Positions 56,404 through 64,000 of a DNA stretch of 64,000 nt are shown here, piece by piece. Where the stretch lies: NCBI GenBank assembly GCA_029747015.1, contig JAKOGI010000086.1:82001-146000 (forward strand), written 5' to 3'. The stretch comes from Carnegiea gigantea. Its lineage: Eukaryota > Streptophyta > Magnoliopsida > Caryophyllales > Cactaceae. Within the stretch, counting starts at the first letter, position 1. The number at the start of each line of letters is the position of its first letter. Below the pieces are notes generated by a model. That model was not told the origin of the DNA, made no database searches, and saw nothing but the letters and a program-made list of their open reading frames with translations. Both the position numbers and the translations under genes were made by a program.

Positions 56404-57717
56404 CGACAATAACAACAACTATAACAACAACAATGCCCACCTAAGCGTCTAATAGGTGATTTGTAAACAACTAGCTACTTAAAATCCATTACTTCAGTTC
56501 TAGGCCTTCAAAACTCTATCTTGAGCTATGTTACCCATGAGTCTCAAATGCCTTTTATCTTGTCTAATAACCTAGTTCCAATTCTTCTTTAGGCTTCCTC
56601 TACCCTTTTTACATTCTAGAAGGTCAATTATTTCGAACCTTTGCACATGGCCATTTAAATCTCGTCCTAATATGATCAAACCAATTGAGTCCTGTTTACC
56701 TCTTCTTATCTTCTATGGGTCTCACCACAACTCTCTCTCTCTGTGTGATAACTTTAATTCAAATCGTATCCATTATTGTATGATCACAAATCTAGTGGAT
56801 CATACTCATCGTTGATATCATCAATTTTTGAACCTAAGGTTGCTTAATCACCCAACATTCTAATCCATACATCAATGTTGATGTGACCACCATATGGTAT
56901 ACTTCCACTTAAGCTTTATTGGAATCTTTTTTTGCACAACACTTCCGATGTATACCTCCATTTTTGTCATCCCCCTTTATTTGGTGGCTAATGTTGCCAT
57001 TGATTTCAACACTCAATGGAATGAAACTTTTTTATCCGATCTTAACAGGATGATAGGGTCTTATATTATAGAAACCAAGTACTTAAACTTGTCGGTATTT
57101 CTGTATCACTAAAGGTGAGATCCTTTGCTGTCTCTTCTTCCCCGTTACTGAGCTTACATTCCAAATACTCGGTCTTCGACGCACTCGATCTAAAACTTTT
57201 AGACTCCAAAGTATCAATTCACTTCTCTAACTTATTGTTAACTTTCTTTTCTGTCTCATGAATTAATTAATACAATGTCATCAAAAAATAACATACACTA
57301 CAGTATCTCATATTGCATGCATTTCTTGAGCTTATCCATGACAACTGTGAAATGAAAGAGCTTAAAACTGATCCTTATTGTGACCCAATGGCAATACAAA
57401 AGTCCTCCATAACTCCTACTATAGTCCTTACCCTTGTCTTTGCTATCTCATTCATATCCTCAATTATCTGAATATACTTAAATGGAATGTCTTCCTTTGC
57501 TAAGCAACTCCAATACATTTTCCTAGGTACTCTATCATAAGTTTTTTCAAAATCGATGAACACCATGTGCAAATCCTTTTTCCTATCCCTGTAAGACTCC
57601 ATAATCCTTCTTATAAGATGTATTGCTCCTAGAGCTGATCTCCTCGCTATAAAACAAAATTGATTATTAGCAATCTCCTTAACCTTTTCTCAATCATCAG
57701 TTTCCACAACTTCATAA
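56404..57717 (-). pseudogene. RTE-type LINE reverse transcriptase and 3' end, antisense, decayed
   Basis: Reading leftwards: FIARRSALGAIHLIRR, then MESYRDRKKDLHMVFIDFEK and TYDRVPRKMYW, with Asp in FIDFEK, then KTRVRTIVGVMEDF, a DD dipeptide at 57282-57277, KTEYLECKLS and later C-terminal-like scraps. It ends in (GTT)n-like bases at 56408-56433. This is the palm to C-terminal part of an RTE-clade LINE. Several stops and shifts. It ends about 110 bases before SDR exon 2. Confidence 0.72.
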
Positions 57718-57830
57718 TATGGTTTAGTAGCTTGATACGTATGTAGTTGTTGCAACATTAGATAACCACCTTAGTTTATTTTTGTAGTTTAATTGAACAT
57801 AATGTAACTTGCCATATTTTAAATTTGAAG

Positions 57831-58061
57831 GCGGAGCCAGTGGAATTGGACTAGAGACGGCAAGAGTATTGGCTTTTCGGAATGCCCTGTCATAATTGCC
57901 GTGAGAAACATGGACGCTGCCAAAGAAGCTAAGCAACTTATCCCCAAGAGCAACCCTTCTGCTCGAGTTGATACTCTCAAGCTTGATCTTTCCTGCATCA
58001 AATCTGTCAAAGAATTTGCCAATAATTTTCTGTCCCTTAATCTCCCTCTCAACATCTTAAT
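57831..58061 (+). pseudogene. SDR exon 2, frameshifted
   Basis: Starts after acceptor TTTGAAG with the cofactor motif (GGASGIGLETARVLAFRN). A one-base deletion around 57884-57886 (GCCCTGTC) then moves the frame; downstream PVIIAVRNMDAAKEAKQL and SARVDTLKLDLS are in another frame. Donor GTAAGC at 58062. The exon is 231 bases; 232 would keep the phase. Confidence 0.8.
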
Positions 58062-58164
58062 GTAAGCTCCACAACTCTCAAAATCATCAATAGTTACTTT
58101 TCCGTTTTTTATTTTGACTTTAGTGAATTAATTTAAATATTAACCTTTTGCATTTCGCTTGCAG

Positions 58165-58244
58165 AAACAATGCCGGCATTATGTTTTGTCCGTACCAACT
58201 TTCAGAAGATGGGATAGAGTCGCAATTTGCGACTAATCACTTAG
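58165..58244 (+). CDS. SDR exon 3
   Basis: Begins after CGCTTGCAG; encodes [17 protein letters not shown] and FATNHLG. NNAG stabilises the central beta strand in classical SDRs. Confidence 0.78.
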
Positions 58245-58605
58245 GTTGGTTTTCATAGCTAGTGCTGGCGAACTAAAGACTGATACCATTGTTGAAACTA
58301 GCCAACTAATAAAAAGCTAGTAGGCTTTAGGGAACTAATTTGTCTACATTTAGGATTCTAACATATGAAGGTTCTAATTCCAATTATTGACATTTACTGA
58401 AATTATTTCTCTGCCTTGAAAATCGTTGATAAATCTTTTCCCAATGTTCTGTGCATTTGATAATTTTTTTTTTCTGATTTAAGTTAAAGTGGAATTTGTT
58501 TTTTTAATCACCTCTGTTTCTAAATAGCTTATTTGCTCCCTTCTGCAAAGTCCTATCAATTGCCATTCAAAGTGATCTCTCTTGCATTGTGCCTTGCTTG
58601 AACAG

Positions 58606-58759
58606 GCCATTTCCTCTTAACCAACCTTCTACTCGATAAAATGAAGCAAACTGCAAGAGAAAGTGGTATCCAAGGGAGGATTGTGAATTTATCTTCCATT
58701 GCACAGCTCCATACTTATGAAGGTGGGATTCAATTCGATAAAATCAATGAAAAAGCCAG
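58606..58759 (+). CDS. SDR exon 4
   Basis: Encodes [34 protein letters not shown] and FDKINEKA. It carries the catalytic serine (LSS). Acceptor TTGAACAG, donor GTACAT. Confidence 0.78.
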
Positions 58760-58857
58760 GTACATATGTATGTTTTGTGTCTTCAAGGAATTCAGCACGA
58801 TACATTGCTTTAAATAGTGACAAGGTCGTAGCATAAGCTTCACGCCGCACTTCGCAG

Positions 58858-58936
58858 CTATTCGGACAAAAGGGCTTATGGGCAATGCAAGCTAGCAAAC
58901 TTACTACATGCAAATGAATTGTCTCACCGTCTCAAG
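58858..58936 (+). CDS. SDR exon 5
   Basis: Encodes YSDKRAYGQCKLANLLHANE and LSHRLK, with catalytic Tyr and Lys as YxxxK. Acceptor CTTCGCAG, donor GTCTCC. The Cys in YGQCK is Ser in most relatives. Confidence 0.78.
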
Positions 58937-59297
58937 GTCTCCAACTTTTCCTCCCACTTAGCTTGCTTGTACAGCATATGAAGTGTTTTATGGCGTCATC
59001 CTTTCAAGTTTGCTGATCGATAGGCACCACCAAAGCCCTATTCATGTTTCTACAATCAAACCTAGTCATTAAGTTCTTTATATTAGTCCAAAATGGGTTT
59101 TCGTGATGAAGAGGTCATATTAATTGGTTTTGGGTTAATAACTAGATTACATTAATGTCATATATGCAAAATTTGAAGTTCATTAATTAGGGGTTCGAAT
59201 ATGGAATTGTTGAAAATTGGACAAAATTTAGTACATGCATATCTTAAGGTGATGATTTTTTTGAGGTGTTGATGGTAGTTTGGTTTGAGTTTGTAGA

Positions 59298-59448
59298 CCA
59301 TTTTGAGCACAAGATTCTATTTGGGTCATATTTTCAACACATAATTGAGTTGTCATCTATAGAAAAACGAATGTGTTTGAATTATTGGGGTGTTCACGGC
59401 TGAATGTGAACCATTTTGAGCACAAGATTCTATGTGGGTCATACTTTC
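59298..59448. repeat. Imperfect direct repeat in SDR intron 5
   Basis: ACCATTTTGAGCACAAGATT occurs at about 59298 and 59410, each followed by CTAT(T/G)TGGGTCATA. A local duplication of unknown origin. Confidence 0.7.
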
Positions 59449-59718
59449 CCCTCTTTGATTGCATGAATGTAGAGATTATACACACACAAGGAACACAACA
59501 AACCCTAGCATCATTTGTCCTAGCCGTGCCCTAGCTTGGAGAGGAAGAAACAAGACTCCAACTCCAAGACAAATACAAGTCTTATCAAAATAATATCCAA
59601 AATAATATCTAATGATATAGCAAATAATATCTACTTTCCTTAACAGCATCCATAAGCTTACGCTTGAATTCCAAAGGCATAATTGACTGACATTATCAAT
59701 CTGCAACATGTGATCTAG

Positions 59719-59829
59719 GGAGAGGGCGTGAACATCACAGTGAACTTTGTCCACCCAGGATTGATAATGACCAATCTCATGAGACACAATTATTCCTTAA
59801 TACGTATGCTTTCTCTTCCTTCCCAAATT
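59719..59829 (+). CDS. SDR exon 6 (end uncertain)
   Basis: After TGATCTAG, reads GEGVNITVNFVHPGLIMTNL, then MRHNYSLIRMLSLPSQI. A donor-like GTGAGC follows at 59830 in phase 0, the usual phase before GAATTCY. An alternative donor GTATGC at 59804 would give phase 1. Confidence 0.65.
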
Positions 59830-60041
59830 GTGAGCTTCAAAGTTTTAATATAATATGACTGAATTAGCTCAATTGGGCGTTAATTTCTTTCTAGGTTTTT
59901 TGAAGGTTTTGACTAGACCTTTTTGGAAGAATGTACCACAGGTACGGTAAACTAAATTAGAGACTTTAATCCCAATTCAGGCTAGTAGACATTATAAATT
60001 AGCACAGTGACGCAGTTGGATTGCACTTTCATTATTGACAG

Positions 60042-60235
60042 GGAGCAGCTACAACCTGCTATCCCTTCACCCAAGTCTAAAAGGCGTAACTGGCAAATAT
60101 TTCGTGGAGTGCAATGAATTCGAGCCAAATGCAGCCGCAAAAGATGAGACTCTGGCTAAGAAACTCTGGGACTTCAGTGAGAAGCTGATTAACTCAGCCC
60201 AACTACTTAAGGCCCTGTTTGGTGAGGCAAAATGA
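60042..60235 (+). pseudogene. SDR exon 7, start shifted, end supplied by a transposable element
   Basis: In phase 0 the exon starts GAATTCY then runs into a stop, consistent with loss of about four bases near 60060. In phase 1 it reads SSYNLLSLHPSLKGVTGKYF, ECNEFEPNAAAKDETLAKKL and WDFSEKLINSAQ, open to TGA 60233-60235. The last residues (about KALFGEAK) are encoded by the terminus of the MITE-like element starting at 60210. Confidence 0.7.
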
Positions 60236-60570
60236 AATGGAATGGAATCAGGACTTGAATCCTGGGGGGTTGGGTATGGAACTTGAATCCTGAACCCAAT
60301 TGTTTGGTGAAAACTGGAATGAAATCAGATCTCATTGCTTGCTGTTTGGTGAGCAGTTTTGGAATGGAATCAACTCTGTTTTTATTTTGAAAATATTATA
60401 TGCAAGTATGAATATTTATAATAATGATAATAATATTTACTATAATAACAATAATAATTACTGTAATAATAATAATTACAATAATGTTAATAATTATTAT
60501 ATAATAATTAGTATAATCATAATTATAATTGTAATCATAATTATAATTACCATAATAATAATAATAATTA

Positions 60571-60604
<34 letters not shown>

Positions 60605-61232
60605 GTAATAATAATAATAATTATTATAATTATTATAGTATAACAATAATTTTTTTATTACAATTATAATTATATAATAATAATCATAATTATATTATAA
60701 TAATAATAATTATTATTATTATAGTAATAATAATTATTATTATTATAATTACAGTACAATAATAATAATTACTTTTTATTATAATTATAATTATGTAATA
60801 ATAATCATAATTATTATATAATAATAACAATAATAGTAATAATAATAATAGTAATAATTATATTATAATAATAATTATTATATTATAATAATAATAGTAA
60901 TATTAATAATTATTATTATAATTATAGTATAATAATTATTATTTTTTATAATTATAATTATATAATAATAATCATAATTATTATATTATAATAATAATAA
61001 TAATTATTATTATAATTATTATTATTACAATTATTATTATTATTATTATTATTATAGTAATAATAATAATTATTATTATAATTATAATATAATAATAATA
61101 ATAATTATTTTTTATTATAATCATAATTATATAATAATAATCATAATTATTATATTATTATAATAATAATAATGCTAATAATAATAATAATAATATTAAT
61201 AATAATTACTATATTATAATAATAATAATAAT

Positions 61233-61311
<79 letters not shown>

Positions 61312-61517
61312 CAACAACAATAATGTTGAACCCTGAAGGTTTAGAACTTGAAATCTCTCATAAATGGGGGGGTTCAAGTTCTTGAGGATTGGAGGGGAAC
61401 TTGAAACCTAGGGGTATCAAGTTCCTTTCCTTTAAAACATTCACCAAACAATAAGAAAAGGAACTTGAACCCTCAGGTTTCAAGTTCCATTCCAGTTTTC
61501 CTCACCAAATAAGGCCT
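60210..61517. mobile_element. MITE-like element with ~0.9 kb AAT-type microsatellite inside
   Basis: Ends AGGCCCTGTTTGGTGAGG and CCTCACCAAATAAGGCCT are inverted repeats with two differences. Subterminal arms (GGAACTTGAATCC / GGGTTCAAGTTC) also pair. The centre, 60410-61320, is nearly all AAT/ATT trinucleotide with ATAATTAT palindromes. A target duplication could not be fixed. The left terminus overlaps the last codons of the SDR gene. Confidence 0.72.
60410..61320. repeat. (AAT)n/(ATT)n microsatellite block
   Basis: Interrupted trinucleotide repeat with many ATTATTAT/ATAATAAT switches, ending in a purer (AAT)n at 61235-61308 and (AAC)n. The leucine- or isoleucine-rich ORFs here are artefacts. 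Confidence 0.95.
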
Positions 61518-61568
61518 AAAAATAATTAAGCTAATGATGTGGAATTTGCCCTTTTCTATTATTACTGT

Positions 61569-61858
61569 AACAACAACACCACCACCACCTCCCAGTGTGG
61601 GTCCCGTTTTCGCGGGGTCTAGGGAGATCCAGCTGTAGGCAACCTTACCTCTACTGGCATTCCTATCCGTAGAGAGGCTGATTCCAATAAACCCACAAAA
61701 AAGGATTTTGTGAAAATATGTTATAGAAGAAAGCTTTTATGAAAATATTTAACAGGGAAAATTAAGGCCACATAGCAAGAAATGACTCAGATAAATTAAA
61801 AGGACAAGATGTTGAAACTATGAAACGCAAAAACAATATGACAGAGGAAGGTAACATA
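61569..61858 (-). mobile_element. Small non-LTR retroposon (SINE or 5'-truncated LINE) with exact 20-bp TSD
   Basis: The 20 bases at 61549-61568 are repeated exactly at 61859-61878, bracketing a 290-bp insert. Read in antisense the insert ends GGTAAGGTTGCCTACAG, ACCCCGCGAAAACGGGACCC, then GGTGGTGGTGTTGTTGTTAC. That is the type of 3' end and TTG tail seen in plant Au-like SINEs and RTE LINEs. Its 5' part is AT-rich with no evident tRNA-like promoter boxes, so truncation is likely. Confidence 0.75.
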
Positions 61859-61878
61859 CCCTTTTCTATTATTACTGT

Positions 61879-64000
61879 GAGGCCTGTAATTGTTTGTCCC
61901 CGTACTTTGGATGTAGATTTGAACTGCAGTCATGGTTACATGACATAAAAGTTACAAGACTATCGATTGATCCAATAATAGTAACAGCAGTACATATTCA
62001 CCTAGCTTCCGCCCTTTCGGCCCCACCTCCTCCCCAATGGTCGCCCCAGCTCCACACACCCCGTCCCCTGCACCAGAAAAAAATAAAAATAAAATACACA
62101 TGCGCGCACACAATAGTTGTTTGCTACGTTGAAGGCAGTTGTAAAATTGATAGAACCTTAACGGACACGCCATGGACTTTCAGGCCTTGGTAAAATAATA
62201 TCTTCAATGACCGAAAAGAATTGAGGTAGGAGTGCAGTTTGTCCCCCCAACAACCTTTATGCTAAGAATTCAATAGTGTTTGTTCACATATAAATATTAG
62301 GCATGCCTCTGCCTTCCTCCAGAAGTTACATTCCAATTTTATTCAATTGTACAATACAACAGAGAACACACCAATGGTAATCAATATCATGACATAAAGG
62401 TGGATGACGTAAAAATATTTGATCAAAAAAATTAGGGGAAATAGTGCGGAACTCAAAATTTAAGGTAAAGATATATATTTGATAAACTATCCAGCATCCA
62501 ATTAGCCAAGGAAATAAGAAACATTTCTTAAATATATTGAAATAGACTATATTTACGCACCTTGGGGATTTGACTGACCATGGATATTTGTTGGACAAAA
62601 TCTAGTAACGGATGACGTGGCTAAGTTCATGAGCTGGGAAAAACAAATGGGAATAAATAATGACGTGGGCTAGTCAAATGAATTAAGCTGTATGGATTTT
62701 GAGCTGCGTTCAAAACCTCGTGGAACTTAGATCATCATTGAAGGATTTTCCACGAAACAACTTTTAAAAAATGGGAGGTTCCTCCTCTTGAAGAGCTTCT
62801 AATGCTCAAGTTAAGAAGAATTTAAGAAGGAAAAATTAAGTACAATATAGCTTATGAAAGCCTAATTAATATACCATTGAGTTTCACTATGATTTGCTTA
62901 CCTAGAGGTTTATAATGGTTCTCCTAGAGGAATTTAAATAGGATACTTTATCTTTTTAGATATAGATTGTTTTTCTAGTTTTATTCAGACTCAAATATCT
63001 TCACCGTTTTTATGTCCATTTGGGAGACCTTGGCTAGATATCTTCCCCTTGATCAGGTCATGCACACAGAAAATGTTTTCAAGGCTTTAGTGGACTTAAG
63101 TTTTGTTAAGCTTCTGCTTGGGCACCAATTACTCAATCTTGGTGGCCTATGTGATTCAGTCAATTGTTTTCTTAGGTGAGGAATTATCATGGAACTCAAA
63201 AATGAACGAAAGTATGAAGCTTACTCTATTCATTTAGTAAGCTCACTCTGCTCATTCAGTCCATGAAGAAAATCCATCACCAATGTATCAAAGGATTACA
63301 AGTTGAAGCATTTGCTAACGAGCTCCCAACTATTTGGGAATCACTTTATAGACTCAAACCTTTATACACTAATGTAGAAAGGGAAATTGCTCGTTGAGTT
63401 TTCTCGACTTGAAAGCTTGAAATTTGCAGGCCTAGCTAGCTTGTCCACTCGTTTAAGGAATTTCGTTAACATTAAGAATAGAGAATGCCCTTTTTCCTGA
63501 AGTATTCTCCCTTCTTTAGGGGAAATGGTGAGTAATTGATTCAATCACCTCGACCCACAAAGGTCAGCATTTGGGAAAGCATAACCAAGGAAGTCTTGTC
63601 ATAATGTTCCCACAACACAGAGTTACATAACACTCTGTGACTTGGAATTTCTAAAACAAGGAGAAAAAGAAAATTTCCCAGGTTTTCTACATGATGGAGG
63701 GTGAAATCATCCTCCATGCAAAGCCAACTCAAAGAGAAAGAACAAGTCCACATGATTATTAAAAACATATGACCAAATTGTCTCCAACATCTATGGTTGG
63801 AACCTATGAGCATTTTCACACACCTACATGATGTTGGAATGTTGGTGGAATAAGAAATGCAAAAAGGCTAATAGAATATTTATCAGGGCATTAAGAACCC
63901 TTATGAAGATAAGAAGGTAGTCGTGACCTCAAATGCCAAAGTAATAAGTGAGGCCAATGTAATACAATCCTCTAAAACCTGCTACCCTTAGGGTTTTCAG
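61879..64000. other. Unassigned sequence to the window end
   Basis: No ORF here matches a family I know; the longest are under 100 codons. No terminal repeats, long tandem repeats or RNA genes were noticed. Confidence 0.4.

Noticed and set aside
60300..61377. Asn/Ile- or Leu-rich ORFs over the AAT repeat
   Set aside because: Trinucleotide repeat artefacts.
63362..63819. Minus-strand ORFs near the window end
   Set aside because: Under 100 codons, no motif, and no supporting context.

Overview
The window is eudicot plant nuclear DNA, dominated by transposable elements, with one recognisable host gene. The evidence for a plant is a multi-exon short-chain dehydrogenase (TIC32/retinol-dehydrogenase-like) with plant-style GT-AG introns, plus plant TE lineages: SIRE-type Copia with an env-like ORF, Athila-type Ty3/Gypsy with an ORF1-like third gene, a Tekay/Del-like gag, CACTA, PIF/Harbinger and hAT non-autonomous elements, and RTE-type LINE fragments. 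The species cannot be named from sequence alone.

Layout. (1) 1-12616 is a tandem, LTR-sharing array of a gag-only LTR retrotransposon with 4.86-kb LTRs: tail of one internal region (1-842), LTR (843-5702), a complete 2-kb internal region (5703-7759), second LTR (7760-12616). Each LTR carries a ~62-bp degenerate tandem repeat and a cluster of five related hairpins whose stems covary. (2) 12617-13689 is unclassified. (3) 13690-27730 is a decayed Athila-type pol on the minus strand, split inside RNase H by a young 11.0-kb SIRE-type Copia element (14820-25821). That element has an open gag, an open pol behind an in-frame TGA, and an env-like frame broken by two stops. (4) 27733-39026 is a second tandem arrangement: an ORF1-like tail in plus orientation, an LTR (30205-31436), an internal region with gag, protease, a pol end and ORF1 remnants, and an LTR (37764-39026). 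(5) 39027-40085 is the 3' end of a CACTA transposon. (6) 40086-42121 contains three copies of a 376-bp MITE, set among (TA)n tracts, resembling the microsatellite-targeting Micron type.

(7) 43183-60235 is the SDR gene. Exon 1 is separated from exon 2 by a 14.5-kb first intron. That intron holds a retroposed insertion with a poly-A tail, two hAT-type elements with 8-bp target duplications, a 2.6-kb gag-protease-only Copia element with a perfect 5-bp duplication, a PIF/Harbinger MITE, an element with ~175-bp internal tandem repeats, long (TA)n/(CA)n tracts and an antisense RTE LINE. Exons 2 to 7 keep the cofactor motif and the Ser-Tyr-Lys catalytic residues, but exon 2 has a one-base deletion and the exon 6/7 junction region is damaged. 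I call it a pseudogene, or a gene with assembly errors. Its last codons and stop come from the terminus of a MITE-like element (60210-61517) that holds ~0.9 kb of AAT-type microsatellite. (8) 61569-61858 is a small non-LTR retroposon with an exact 20-bp target duplication. The remainder to 64000 has no gene I can support.

The genes form no pathway together. The elements show successive insertion: SIRE into older Athila pol, and many small elements into the SDR intron. Three unrelated LTR families here have lost most of pol but kept gag, so they would depend on proteins supplied by other elements.
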